Positions 45,726 through 54,683 of a stretch of 64,000 nt of DNA are shown here, in pieces (positions within the stretch are counted from its first letter, which is position 1; each line of letters begins with the position of its first letter). The DNA lies in assembly GCA_963737225.1 (NCBI GenBank), contig CAVTSA010000002.1, positions 248,001-312,000 of the forward strand, given 5' to 3'. The DNA is from CAVTSA01 sp963737225 (lineage in GTDB: Bacteria > Chloroflexota > Dormibacteria > Dormibacterales > Dormibacteraceae). A model generated the notes under the pieces. That model saw nothing but the letters and a program-made list of their open reading frames with translations, ran no database searches and was not told where the DNA came from. The position numbers and the translations under genes are program-made.

Positions 45726-47177
45726 TCAGGCCTCGGTCGCGGGCACTCCGTTACGTGTGATCACCTCCCGATACCAGTCGAAGCTGGCCTTGGGGGTGCG
45801 GCGCTGGGTCGGGTAGTCGACGAACACCAGACCGAAACGTTTGGAGTACCCGAGCGCCCACTCGAAGTTGTCGAGCAGGGACCAGACGAAGTAGCCACGA
45901 AGGTCGGCTCCATCCTTGATCGCGCGCCGTGCGGCCCGCAGGTGCCCGTCGAGGTAGCCGATCCGGCGGGGGTCGAGCACGCGGCCATCCTGGTCGGCGT
46001 AGTCGTCGGCCCCCATGCCGTTCTCTGTCACGTAGAGGGGACGCGGACCGTAGTCGCGGTGGACCCGGACCAGAAGCTCGTGGAACGCGTCGGGCTCGAT
46101 CGTCCAGCCCATCGGGGTGGTCTCGATCTGGAGCGGCCAGACGGCGGCGGCGCCCAGGTCCTCGGCGAGCGCGCGGTCCTGGGCGTCGGGCGAGCCGCGC
46201 CTTCCCGCGTTGTAGGCCAGTCCGGCCGGCGCCACCCCGTCGCGCAGCGTCTCCAGCCCGACCACGTTTTGCGGCGAGTAGTAGTTGATGCCGAGGAAGT
46301 CGGTGGGCTGCGAGATGGTCTCCAGATCGCCCGACCGGACCACGGAGAGGCCCGGCCGCCGGTCCGCGTAGTGCTGAAGCATGTCCTCGGGGTAGCGACC
46401 CTTGAAGACCGGATCCAGGAAGAGCCGGTTCAGATTGCCGTCCACCAGGCGCTGCGCTGCCCGGTCGGCCTCGGTGTCGCCGTGCCTGCGCACGGGGCCC
46501 AGGTTCAGCGTGATACCCACCCGGGCATCCCCGCTGAGCGCCGCCCGGAGCTGCTGGACCGCGAGCCCATGGCCAAGCAGGAGGTGGTGGGAGGCGGCCA
46601 GGGCCAGGCCGATGTCCGTGCGGCCGGGAGCGTGGCGACCGGTCGCGTACCCCAGCCAGGCCGCGACCCACGGCTCGTTGACGGTGATCCAGAGGTCGAC
46701 CGAATCCCCCAGCGCGTGAGCCACGATGCCCGTGAACTCCGCGAAGCGCTCCGCGGTCTCCCGCACGGGCCAGCCACCGGCGTCCTCGAGCGGTTGGGGC
46801 AAGTCCCAGTGGTAGAGCGTCAGCGCGGGCAGGATGCCGCGGTTTCGCAGGCCGTCGACCAACCGCCGGTAGAAGTCGAGACCGGCCTGGTTCGGCGCCC
46901 CGCGTCCGGTGGGTTGGATCCGGGGCCAGGCGACCGAGAAGCGGTAGGCGCCGAGGCCCAGCCGCGACGCCAGGTCCAGGTCCTCCTCGAGATGGTGATA
47001 GTGGTCGTCGGCGACATCGCCGGTGTCACCGTTGACGACCTTGCCCGGGGTGTGGCTGAAGACATCCCAGATCGAAGGCAGGCGGCCGTCTGCCTGCGCG
47101 GCGCCTTCGATCTGATAGCTGGCCGTCGCCGCACCCCAGAGGAACCCTTCCGGGAACGCCTCCGTGCCTACCGCCAT
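45726..47177 (-). CDS. GH1 beta-glucosidase
   Basis: A 483-residue glycoside hydrolase family 1 enzyme. N-terminal FLWGAATASYQIEGA and the two catalytic glutamates: acid/base E168 in WITVNEPW and nucleophile E385 in YVTENG. No signal peptide, so cytoplasmic. ATG 47177 behind GGGAGGTGGCA. It splits beta-glucosides or similar short sugars. The neighbours upstream (two TIM-barrel isomerases and a Gfo/Idh dehydrogenase, same strand) suggest a sugar-acid or glycoside breakdown unit. A paired GTGCAC element separates it from the isomerase gene. Confidence 0.95.
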   Translation of the reverse strand: MAVGTEAFPEGFLWGAATASYQIEGAAQADGRLPSIWDVFSHTPGKVVNGDTGDVADDHYHHLEEDLDLASRLGLGAYRFSVAWPRIQPTGRGAPNQAGLDFYRRLVDGLRNRGILPALTLYHWDLPQPLEDAGGWPVRETAERFAEFTGIVAHALGDSVDLWITVNEPWVAAWLGYATGRHAPGRTDIGLALAASHHLLLGHGLAVQQLRAALSGDARVGITLNLGPVRRHGDTEADRAAQRLVDGNLNRLFLDPVFKGRYPEDMLQHYADRRPGLSVVRSGDLETISQPTDFLGINYYSPQNVVGLETLRDGVAPAGLAYNAGRRGSPDAQDRALAEDLGAAAVWPLQIETTPMGWTIEPDAFHELLVRVHRDYGPRPLYVTENGMGADDYADQDGRVLDPRRIGYLDGHLRAARRAIKDGADLRGYFVWSLLDNFEWALGYSKRFGLVFVDYPTQRRTPKASFDWYREVITRNGVPATEA

Positions 47178-47214
47178 TGCCACCTCCCGATCCTGTTGTA
47201 TTCCGGCCCAAAGT

Positions 47215-47275
47215 GGGCCGTTGGTGCACCAACCGCCCATTTCCGAGCCCCAGAGTGGCTGTTGGTGCACCAATC
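47215..47275. repeat. Paired-palindrome intergenic element, class 2 copy G
   Basis: Two GTTGGTGCACCAA palindromes (about 47220-47233 and 47261-47274) about 28 bases apart, in opposite orientation to the copy at 7631; the reverse complement matches that copy in arm sequence and flanks GATTGG and CGGCCC. It lies between the isomerase stop (47284) and the glucosidase start (47177), both on the minus strand. Confidence 0.8.
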
Positions 47276-47283
47276 ACCATTTG

Positions 47284-48288
47284 CTACCGCTCGGAGCTGA
47301 ACGCGGCGTCGAAGGCCGCGGCGGGGAGCTCGAAGTCGAAGTGGCGGAGGAACCGCAGCGCCTCCGGTGCCCCCACCAGCCGGTCCATCCCGGCGTCCTC
47401 CCATTCGACCGAGTAGGGACCCTGGTAGCCGATCGCGCGGAGCACCCGGAACACGTTCTCCCACGGGACGTCACCACGCCCCGCTGACACGAAGTCCCAC
47501 CCGCGGCGGGGGTCTCCCCAGGGGAGATGCGACGCCAGCCGGCCGTTGCGTCCATCGAGCCGGAGCCGGGACTCCTTGCAGTGCACGTGGTAGATGCGGT
47601 CCCGATACGCGAGCAGGAACGCGGCCGGGTCCAGGTCCTGCCACACGAAGTGGCTGGGGTCGAAGTTGAGCCCGAACGCGGGGCGATGCTCGACGGCCTG
47701 CAGCGCGCGCTCGGTGCTCCAGAAGTCGTAGGCGATCTCGCTCGGATGGACTTCGTGGGCGAATCGCACGCCTTCCTGGTCGAACACGTCGAGGATCGGA
47801 CCCCAGCGGTCGGCGAAATCCTGAAACCCCCGCTCGATCATCGCGTCGGGCGTGGGCGGGAACATCGCCAGCGTGTACCAGATCGAGGAGCCGGTGAACC
47901 CGGTCACCGTGCGTACCCCGAACGCGGCCGCGGCTCGGGCGGTGTCGGCCATCTCGGCGGCAGCCCGGCGGCGTACGCCTTCCGGCTCGCCGTCGCCCCA
48001 GATCCGAGCCGGCAGGATCGCCTGATGGCGCTCGTCGATGGGGTTGTCGCACACCGCCTGTCCGACCAGGTGGTTGGAGATCGCCTGGCAGGTCAGCTGG
48101 TGGCGCTCGAGCAGCCGGCGCCGACCGTCCAGGTAGTCGGGCTCGGTCAGCGCGCGCTGCACGTCGAAGTGGTCGCCCCAGCTGGCCACCTCGAGCCCGT
48201 CGTATCCCCACTCGTGCGCCAGCTCGCAGACCCGCTCCAGCGGCAGGTCGGCCCACTGGCCGGTGAACAGCGTGAACGTTCGGCTCAT
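47284..48288 (-). CDS. Sugar phosphate isomerase/epimerase (TIM barrel, AP endonuclease 2 family)
   Basis: A 334-residue xylose-isomerase-like TIM barrel: GYDGLEVASWGDHFDV, EGVRFAHEVHPSEIAYDF (metal-binding Glu and His), FGLNFDPSHFVWQ (Asp, His) and YHVHCKES, GYQGPYSVEWEDAG (terminal Glu). ATG 48288 (MSRTFTLFTGQW). Such proteins isomerise or epimerise sugars and cyclitols. It follows the Gfo/Idh gene by 21 bases and probably acts on the same substrate. Confidence 0.9.
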   Translation of the reverse strand: MSRTFTLFTGQWADLPLERVCELAHEWGYDGLEVASWGDHFDVQRALTEPDYLDGRRRLLERHQLTCQAISNHLVGQAVCDNPIDERHQAILPARIWGDGEPEGVRRRAAAEMADTARAAAAFGVRTVTGFTGSSIWYTLAMFPPTPDAMIERGFQDFADRWGPILDVFDQEGVRFAHEVHPSEIAYDFWSTERALQAVEHRPAFGLNFDPSHFVWQDLDPAAFLLAYRDRIYHVHCKESRLRLDGRNGRLASHLPWGDPRRGWDFVSAGRGDVPWENVFRVLRAIGYQGPYSVEWEDAGMDRLVGAPEALRFLRHFDFELPAAAFDAAFSSER

Positions 48289-48309
48289 GACGCTCCTCGA
48301 TTCATCGGA

Positions 48310-49444
48310 TCAGGACGCGACCGGCGCCCGGCACCCGCCTTCGCGCGAGCTCTCCTCGACCGCGTCCAGCACGCGCTGCACCCCGAGCGCGTCCGCGAAC
48401 GTGGGCGCGACCGGCGTGCCGGCCGCGATCCCGGCGAGCAGGTCGCGGACCTGGTGGACGAAGGTGTGCTCCCACCCCAGGACGTGCCCGGGCGGCCACC
48501 AGGGAGCGAGGTACGGGTCGTCGGGTTCGGTGACCAGGACGCGGCGGAAGCCGGCGTGCGGCTGCGAGCGCTCGTAGATCTCGAGCTCGTTGAGCCGCTC
48601 CAGGTCGAAGCGGAGAGCCCCTTCCTGCCCGTCCAGCTCGACCCGCAGCGCGTTCTTGCTGCCGGTGGCGAAGCGGGTCGCCTCGAACGAGCCGATCGCG
48701 CCGCCGGACAGTGAGGCCGAGAACAGGACCGCGTCGTCCACCGTCACCGCGCTCCAGCGCCCCGCCCGCCCCGCGCCGCTCCTTCACGAACGTCGCGGCG
48801 CGTCCGGAGACCTCGACCAGGCGCTCCCCGGTCAGGTACTGCACCAGGTCGACGATGTGGGCACCGAGGTCCCCGAGTGCGCCGGAGCCGGCCTCCTCGC
48901 GACGGAGCCGCCAGGCCATCGGCGCTCCGGGGTCGGCCAGCCAGTCCTGCAGGTAGACCGCGCGGACCTGCCGCAGCGGTCCCAGCGTGCCCGCCGCCAC
49001 CAGCTGCCGGGCGAGCGCCATGGCGGGAATCCGCCGGTAGTTGAACCCGACCATCGCGACCAGGTGGGGCGCCGCCTCGGCAGCGCGGACCATGTCCTCC
49101 GCCTCCGCCACCGTGTTGGCGAGAGGCTTCTCGCAGAGCACGTGCTTGCCGGCCTGGAGAGCCGCGATCGCGATCGGGGCGTGCGTCGCGCCCGGCGTGC
49201 AGATGTCGACCAGGTCGACGTCGTCGCGCGCGATCAACGAGCGCCAGTCGGTCTCGACCGCCGCCCAGCCCAGCCGGTGCGCCGCGGCCTCGGTCGCAGC
49301 TTCGTCGCGGCCGCAGATCGCCGCCATCCGGGGCTCGACCGCGACCCCCGGCTGGTGGGCGATGGTGCGCCAGGCTTGCGAATGCGCACGCCCCATGAAC
49401 GCGTAGCCGACCATCCCGACCCCGACCGTCTGCGGGACGCTCAT
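48310..49444 (-). CDS. Gfo/Idh/MocA family dehydrogenase, frameshifted
   Basis: About 378 residues when a frameshift near 48755 is repaired. N-terminal Rossmann domain (GVGMVGYAFMGRAHSQAW) and the conserved CEKPLA (in HVLCEKPLANT), with GALGDLGAHIVDLVQYLTGE; after the break the C-terminal part continues as SASLSGGAIGSFEATRFATGS to REGGCRAPVAS at 48310. The break is in a GGCGGGGCGG run, so probably an error. Such NAD-dependent enzymes oxidise inositols or sugars. ATG 49444 overlaps the stop of the upstream isomerase (ATGA at 49441-49444). Confidence 0.87.
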
Positions 49445-50199
49445 CGGGCGGCGGGCGCGAGGCCGTGATCGCGGAGCCAGACGGCGCTGTCTCGAACCGC
49501 GGTCAGGACGTCGGTGGCGCAGTCGTCGAGCTCGACGACGTTCCACTCCGCGGCCGGGGCGGCGGCCACGATCTCGGCGACCGGCATGACGCCGGTGCCG
49601 ACCGCCGTCATCGGCGACTCGGGCTTGTCGGCCGGCCCGTCCTTCAGGTGGAGGTAGCGGATCCGACCGCCAAGGCGGTGCAGGAGAGCGACCACGTCCT
49701 GCCCCCCGACCGCCGCCCAGTAGGTGTCGACCTCGAGCAGGATGTCGGGATCGAGCGCGTCGGCGAACACCTCCAGAGCGGCGCGCCCGCCGACGTCGAC
49801 CATCTCGAACCAGTGGTTGTGGTAGCCGACGCGCAGGCCGCCGGCCGCCGCCTGCCGGCCGATCTCGTTGACCTGCTCCGCGAGCCCGCGCACCTGGTCG
49901 ACGTCCCCCCACCCGTCCCACTTGAGCAGCGGAAGAATCAGGGTGTCGGTACCGAGGGCATTCGCGGCGGCGATCCACTGCTCCAGGCTGTACCGCTCGA
50001 CGTTGGCGTGCACGCTGCAGACGCCCAGACCGGCCTGGTCCAGCTCGGCTCGCAGCTGCTCCATCCCTCCGGGATCTCCGAAGGGTTCGACCGCGCCGTA
50101 CCCCGCCGCGGCCAGCGCCTGCAGCAGGGCCGGCCGTTCGGCGAGGGGCGTGGATCGGAACGTGTACAGCTGGATCGCCAGGGGGTTGCCGCTCGTCAT
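49441..50199 (-). CDS. Sugar phosphate isomerase/epimerase (TIM barrel)
   Basis: A 252-residue xylose-isomerase-like protein: IQLYTFRSTPLAERPALL, VCSVHANVERY, RVGYHNHWFEM (metal His and Glu), ILLEVDTYWAAVGGQD and YLHLKDG. Shorter than the second isomerase (47284). Start ATG 50199 follows GAGGAGCTGAGCAAGC. First gene of a four-gene unit (isomerase, Gfo/Idh, isomerase, GH1) running leftward; a 450-base gap precedes it. Confidence 0.9.
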   Translation of the reverse strand: MTSGNPLAIQLYTFRSTPLAERPALLQALAAAGYGAVEPFGDPGGMEQLRAELDQAGLGVCSVHANVERYSLEQWIAAANALGTDTLILPLLKWDGWGDVDQVRGLAEQVNEIGRQAAAGGLRVGYHNHWFEMVDVGGRAALEVFADALDPDILLEVDTYWAAVGGQDVVALLHRLGGRIRYLHLKDGPADKPESPMTAVGTGVMPVAEIVAAAPAAEWNVVELDDCATDVLTAVRDSAVWLRDHGLAPAAR

Positions 50200-50649
50200 G
50201 CTTGCTCAGCTCCTCACTCAATGGGCCGCCGCGGGCGCCCCAGCTTGTCGACCACCTTCGGCGCCGGCGGCGGCGGACGCCGGGAAAAGGGCACGCCTCC
50301 ATAGACTGCACCGACCGCGGTCGCCGCCGCGCAGGGAGCCGGCGCCGGCCGGCGGTCGATGAGGATGCCACAGCCCACTCCGCTCCCCATCTTGACGAAG
50401 AACGAGACTTGCGGATAGATCGCCGTGGATCGCCCGCGGCCCGAGGACCAGCGCCGCCCGGCTCAGGGTCCCGCTCGACGCGGGGACCTACCATCGAGGC
50501 GGTGCCGATCATCGCGGCCCAGGACCCTTGCAGCGCCGGTGCGGATCAGGGTGGACAGCCGATCGGGGTCAGAGGTCGACCGGGACGGAGGCGCCGCGCG
50601 ACCGGCGGACAGCAAACCATCCACCACATTCGCAGGAGGGACATCGTCC
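50200..50649. other. No gene recognised; divergent upstream region
   Basis: About 450 bases between the sugar unit (minus) and the VOC gene (plus). Open frames on both strands lack starts or recognisable products. Likely contains the promoter and regulator site for the sugar unit; no clear inverted repeat stands out. Confidence 0.4.
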
Positions 50650-51081
50650 ATGATCACAGGACTCGGCCACGTCGCCTATCGCATCACCGACCTGCCGCGC
50701 GCGCTCGACTTCTACTGCGGAACGCTGGGGTTGCGCGAGGCCTTTCACCTCGACCGCGAGGGAGAGCGGTCGCCCTGGATCGTGTATCTGCACGTCGGCC
50801 CCAACCAGTTCGTCGAGCTGTTTCCCGGCGGCGAGGGAGAGGTCAAGCCACGCAGCCGCGCAGCGGGCTACAACCACCTCTGCCTGGTGGTCGACGACCT
50901 GGAGGCCACGACGGCCGAGCTCACCGCCAAAGGGGCGCACATCACCAGCGGTCCCAGACAAGGGATGGATCACAACTGGCAGGCGTGGATCGACGATCCC
51001 GACGGCAACGCGATCGAGCTCATGCAGATCAGCCCCGACTCGCCGCAGGCGGCCGCCGACAAGCGCTTCTCGGCCCTCTGA
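50650..51081 (+). CDS. VOC superfamily protein (lactoylglutathione-lyase-like)
   Basis: A 143-residue glyoxalase-fold protein: GLGHVAYRITDLPRALDFYCGTLGLRE, IVYLHVGPNQFVELFPGGEGE, YNHLCLVVDDLEATTAELTAKG and WIDDPDGNAIELMQISPDSPQ. Four metal-ligand positions (His6, Glu in FVELF, His in NHLCL, Glu in AIELMQ) look complete, so this is the VOC gene of the window most likely to be an enzyme. ATG 50650 behind GGAGGGACATCGTCC. Confidence 0.9.
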   Translation: MITGLGHVAYRITDLPRALDFYCGTLGLREAFHLDREGERSPWIVYLHVGPNQFVELFPGGEGEVKPRSRAAGYNHLCLVVDDLEATTAELTAKGAHITSGPRQGMDHNWQAWIDDPDGNAIELMQISPDSPQAAADKRFSAL

Positions 51082-51095
51082 AGCAGACAGACCCG

Positions 51096-51656
51096 TCAGA
51101 CGCGCAGCCCCTCGACGAGGTCGTCGAGGGAAGGGACGTACCCCGCGGTGGTATCGACCAGGTAGCGGCGGCAGCCGAGCTCGAGGGGCTCCCGCGTCCG
51201 ATCCTGCTCCCCGGCTGCCCGAGCCACCATCGCGGAGACGACGTCTTCGGATCCGCCCTGACACCGGAGCCTGGCAGCGAACCGATCCAGCGCGCCCCGA
51301 GCCTGGCAGTGCACGTTCACGACCTCACCCAGGTCGAGCAGCGGGCGCACCTTTCCTTCGTCCCATCCGCGGTAGAGCGTGCCGTCCGCGACCAGGCTGA
51401 CGCCGGACCGGAGCAGCAGCGACGCGGTGGCGTACCAGACCTCGACGCCGTGCGGGAGCCGGTCATCAGAGCCGCGGGCGGCCGTGAATCGAAGGCCGTC
51501 CCAGATGCCGTCGCGGTGCAGGTGAAACAGGCGGAGGTGGCGCGCGAGCTCACTCGCCAGCGTCGTCTTGCCGGAACCCGGAGCGCCGCTGATCAGCAGC
51601 AGCAGCGGCAGCCGCGACCGGCGAGAAGGCCGCGGCTCGGTCAGAAGGGGTTCCAC
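51096..51656 (-). CDS. P-loop AAA/zeta-toxin-like kinase family protein
   Basis: A 186-residue nucleotide-binding protein: Walker A ISGAPGSGKTTLASELARHL at about 22-41, then HLHRDGIWDGLRF, SLVADGTLYRGW and a C-terminal arginine lid (RTREPLELGCRRYLVDTT). The pattern fits small AAA/P-loop kinases that phosphorylate small molecules or nucleosides. ATG 51656 overlaps the S53 peptidase end (51641) by 16 bases. Substrate unknown. Confidence 0.85.
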   Translation of the reverse strand: MEPLLTEPRPSRRSRLPLLLLISGAPGSGKTTLASELARHLRLFHLHRDGIWDGLRFTAARGSDDRLPHGVEVWYATASLLLRSGVSLVADGTLYRGWDEGKVRPLLDLGEVVNVHCQARGALDRFAARLRCQGGSEDVVSAMVARAAGEQDRTREPLELGCRRYLVDTTAGYVPSLDDLVEGLRV

Positions 51657-53506
51657 CAGGGCTTCGACGAGCCCTGGGTGACACGGAACGACGCTGCCTG
51701 CGTCAGCACATCCCCCTCGATCGTGATCGTGTAGCGGCCCGGCTTCAGGTTCGAGGTGTCGACCTCCACCTGGACGGTTCCCTGGTCGTTCGGCCGGCCG
51801 ATCGTGAGCGGCACGTGCATGTTCTGCCCGGAGGCGTCCGTCACCACCGCCCCGATCGTGTCCCAGGGCTGGCCCGGCGTGCTGGAGGAGTCAGGGGCGG
51901 TGGGGCCACCCCCCTTCGCTCCTGGCTGACCCTTCAGCGGCGGGTAGACGCCGAACCCGTCCTTGATGGTGGTCCCGTTGGGCGTGGCGCCGGGGATGAG
52001 GCCTTTGCCGGTGGCCGTCAGCTGATTGCCTTCCGGCAGTGAGCGGGCAGAGAGCGAGATGCGCCGCTCGAGCCTGGACAACTGCGCCGCCGCGGCCAGC
52101 GCGGGGAGCGTGTTCACCGTCTTCGCCAGGCTCTGCACGAAGGTGGGCGCCCAGATGGTGCCCCACCCGGCCGCGATCGAGTAGCCGGGGCCGGTCGAGT
52201 ACCCGTTCACCCCCAGGGTGGAGTTGGTCTGCCCCGACTGGATGTTGACGAGCCCGTCCGCGGTCCCTTGGGGGCCCATCGCGTACAGAGCCGGATTGAT
52301 CGTCCCCAGGTCGCCGCCCTTGATCTGCGTCGCGATCGCGAGAACTCCGGCCAGGGTGGGGGATGCCTGCGAGGTCCCGTCGTCGGCATCCATGGTGATG
52401 TCCGGGTAGGTCCGCCCGTGGACGTTGTCGAGAGCCGCGATCCCGTCCTGCCAGGAAGGCTTCGGGTACAGCTTGGAGATGCCCGCGCCGCCGGCGTCCT
52501 GGACGCTGTTGATCCCGCCGGGCGCGGTCCAGAACGAGTCGGGGGCGGTGCGGCCGGTCTTCATGCCCAGGCCCGGATCGGGGATGCTGCCGCCGACGGC
52601 GGTGATCCACGGGCTGTCCACCGGGTGCCCGGCGGTGAGGCCCAGGTCCGGCGTGCACTGCGCGGTGTCGTTGAGCAGCTTCGCCTCGGTCGGCCCGCAG
52701 TCACCGGCCGCGAAGAGGACGGGGATGTTCTGGGCCGCTGCGTCGAGCAGGGCAGGGTCCATGGAGTGGACGGCAGCCGATGCGCTGACGCCGGGGTCCA
52801 GGGGGTCGTTGGTGAAGTTGGCCTCGCCGTCACCCTCCGAGACCGAGATCACGTTGGCGAGGTGATGGTCCGCGACGTATTCGATGGCCTGGGCGATCTG
52901 CGGCCAACCCTGCATCCCGAACGTCTCGACCACGGGGGTGGTCACGAAGATGATGTGTGCGTAGGGCGCCATGGTGTGGATCGATTCGGCGTCGAGCTCG
53001 TCCTCGGTGGGATCGCACAGACTGTCGATGCTGCAGCTGGAACCCGACGCTGCGGCCGGGTAGGTGATCTGCGTCAGATTGGCCGGGGGCAGCCCGAGCG
53101 TCTGGTCGTACTGCTGCAGCACCGTGCTCAACGTCGTGTCGGGGTTGGAGACGATGTACGCGACGGTGGTGCCGGCCCCGTCCCATCCGCCGCTCCAGAG
53201 CTGCTCCATTCCGTAGTCCAGCACGTCGTACTGGGAGGTCCAGTTCGCCCACTGCTGGTCGTTCAGGAGGAGGCCCTGACCGTTCGCGATCCTGGATTCG
53301 ATCTTGTCGTAGAAGGCCGTCGTAGCTGCGATCCGCTGCGCCACCGGGGGAGCCGCCGCCAGCGTGCGATCCCACGCCGGCAGCGCCTGCCCCGTCGGAG
53401 CCGCCCGCACCGCCAGCGGGACGATCGCCACCACGGTCAGCGTGAGCAGCGCGGCGACGGCGAGGGTACGGAACCGGGTGAACGGGTGGGCGCGCATCGG
53501 AGGCAA
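51641..53506 (-). CDS. S53 (sedolisin-type) secreted serine-carboxyl peptidase
   Basis: A 621-residue secreted protease. Signal peptide about 1-36 (TLAVAALLTLTVVAIVPLAVRAA). Catalytic set: E168 and D172 in TEDELDAES, oxyanion D269 in FAAGDCG and nucleophile S379 in DDGTSQASP, which is the sedolisin GTSxSxP motif. Peptidases of this type work in acidic conditions. The usual long pro-domain is short or missing; the C-terminal part (about 490-621) is a beta-sandwich-like extension. Start ATG 53506 (or 53497). Secretion and acid habitat are inferences. Confidence 0.9.
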   Translation of the reverse strand: MPPMRAHPFTRFRTLAVAALLTLTVVAIVPLAVRAAPTGQALPAWDRTLAAAPPVAQRIAATTAFYDKIESRIANGQGLLLNDQQWANWTSQYDVLDYGMEQLWSGGWDGAGTTVAYIVSNPDTTLSTVLQQYDQTLGLPPANLTQITYPAAASGSSCSIDSLCDPTEDELDAESIHTMAPYAHIIFVTTPVVETFGMQGWPQIAQAIEYVADHHLANVISVSEGDGEANFTNDPLDPGVSASAAVHSMDPALLDAAAQNIPVLFAAGDCGPTEAKLLNDTAQCTPDLGLTAGHPVDSPWITAVGGSIPDPGLGMKTGRTAPDSFWTAPGGINSVQDAGGAGISKLYPKPSWQDGIAALDNVHGRTYPDITMDADDGTSQASPTLAGVLAIATQIKGGDLGTINPALYAMGPQGTADGLVNIQSGQTNSTLGVNGYSTGPGYSIAAGWGTIWAPTFVQSLAKTVNTLPALAAAAQLSRLERRISLSARSLPEGNQLTATGKGLIPGATPNGTTIKDGFGVYPPLKGQPGAKGGGPTAPDSSSTPGQPWDTIGAVVTDASGQNMHVPLTIGRPNDQGTVQVEVDTSNLKPGRYTITIEGDVLTQAASFRVTQGSSKPWWNPF

Positions 53507-53570
53507 CGGTACCGCGAGGCACTCTGGCGAACGTCATCCGAGGTCAGGTCGGCACCCGCGAGAGGTCGGG

Positions 53571-54126
53571 TCAGGACCGACCCGCCGCCTCCTGGCGCAG
53601 CCAGACGACGGCTTCTTTGACCGCGGCCTGATCGGGGTTGTTGGAGAGTGCGGCGGGCGATCAGCAGCCAGTCCGGCGGGCCGAGGACGCGGGCGCCGCT
53701 GGTCTCCAGGAAGAAGCGCGCCATCCGGCGCTTCCGGGGGCCCACGCCGGTCAGGCGCAGCGCCGCCGACCCACCTGCCACCCGGGGATCACCCACGACC
53801 ACGGTGGCCGACTCGACGGAGGCCAGGTCCACGTCGAAGCTGCCGTCGAACAGCGTGAACCCGCTCAGCACGTCGCCCTGGAGGGCCGGGTACCCCGGCG
53901 CTTGGAAGACGAAGCGCAGGAGCAGGAAGTCGAGCAAGCCACCTCCGACCACGAAGAGCAGGAGGACGCCCCAGCCGGCCCCGGTGAAGCGGCCGGTGAG
54001 GTTCCCCACCAGGCTGATCAGGCTGCCGCCGACGGTGACCACCAGCACCGCGATCGCGAGCACTCGCTGCAGCAGTTGCAGCCGGGGCGGCTGCGGGCGG
54101 CCGAGCAGGATGCGCTCATCGACCAT
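53571..54126 (-). CDS. Small membrane protein of unknown function, frameshifted at the end
   Basis: About 185 residues from ATG 54126 (MVDERILLGRPQPP). Two membrane helices (about 20-42, RVLAIAVLVVTVGGSLISLVGNL, and 50-75, GAGWGVLLLFVVGGGLLDFLLLRF) followed by a soluble part (PALQGDVLSGFTLFDGSFDVDLASVESATVVVGDP). A frameshift at about 53658 follows LIARRTL; the alternative end LSNNPDQAAVKEAVVWLRQEAAGRS is more natural and ends at 53571. No family recognised. It follows an intergenic paired-palindrome element. Confidence 0.6.
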
Positions 54127-54145
54127 CGTCCGCCACAAGTACCTG

Positions 54146-54208
54146 CCCGTTTCGCGCGGAACGGTGCTCACGCCCACCCGGATGGCGGCCCTTCCGTGCG
54201 GAGCGGGC
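54146..54208. repeat. Paired-palindrome intergenic element, class 1 copy E
   Basis: Arms CCCGTTTCGCGCGGAACGG (54146-54164) and CCTTCCGTGCGGAGCGGG (about 54190-54207). Reverse complement of copy D at 11130, sharing GGGCCGCCAT and TGAGCACC in the spacer. It lies between two minus-strand genes. Confidence 0.75.
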
Positions 54209-54220
54209 GTCGGCTGAAAC

Positions 54221-54595
54221 CTACTCCGGCGTGTGGCAGACTGCCTCGATGTTGTTGCCGTCGGGGTCCCGCACGAATGCCGCGTAGTAGGCGGGGTGGT
54301 ACTCGGGCCACACACGTGGCTCGTGGAGGACCTCGGCTCCACCCGCGGTGGCGGCCGAGAAGAACGCCCGGACCGCCTCCCGGCTGGGGGCGGCGAACGC
54401 GACGTGGCTCTCGCGGAAGCCGTCGCCGGTCGCCTGCTTTCCGATCCAGAAGTCGGGGCTCGGGGGAACGCCGTACCCGATGGCCGACTCACCGAAGTCC
54501 ATCACGCGCACGCCTCCCAGGGGCGCCAGGACGGCGTCGTAGAAGGCCGCGCTTGCGGGCAGGTCCGCGCACTGCAGGGAGAGGTGATCGATCAC
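54221..54595 (-). CDS. VOC superfamily protein
   Basis: A 124-residue glyoxalase-fold protein: VIDHLSLQCADLPASAAFYDAVLAPLGG, DFWIGKQATGDGFRESHVAFAA and YYAAFVRDPDGNNIEAVCH. The terminal NIEAV places a metal-type glutamate. GTG 54595 chosen because a D/H pair follows immediately and the family begins with this motif; AGGA precedes it. Flanked by two class 1 paired-palindrome elements. Confidence 0.87.
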   Translation of the reverse strand: MIDHLSLQCADLPASAAFYDAVLAPLGGVRVMDFGESAIGYGVPPSPDFWIGKQATGDGFRESHVAFAAPSREAVRAFFSAATAGGAEVLHEPRVWPEYHPAYYAAFVRDPDGNNIEAVCHTPE

Positions 54596-54619
54596 GCCAC
54601 TAATCCTGCCCGACCCGTA

Positions 54620-54683
54620 CCCCGGTTTCACGCGAAAACGGGGCTTTGGGGCCCCGCATAGTCCCGGTTTCACGCGAAAACGG
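54620..54683. repeat. Paired-palindrome intergenic element, class 1 copy C
   Basis: Arms CCCCGGTTTCACGCGAAAACGGGG (54620-54643) and CCCGGTTTCACGCGAAAACGG (54663-54683). The central hairpin has decayed relative to copy B (GGGGCCCC core). The Nei gene stop (54670-54672) lies inside the element, so its last codons come from it. Confidence 0.82.
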
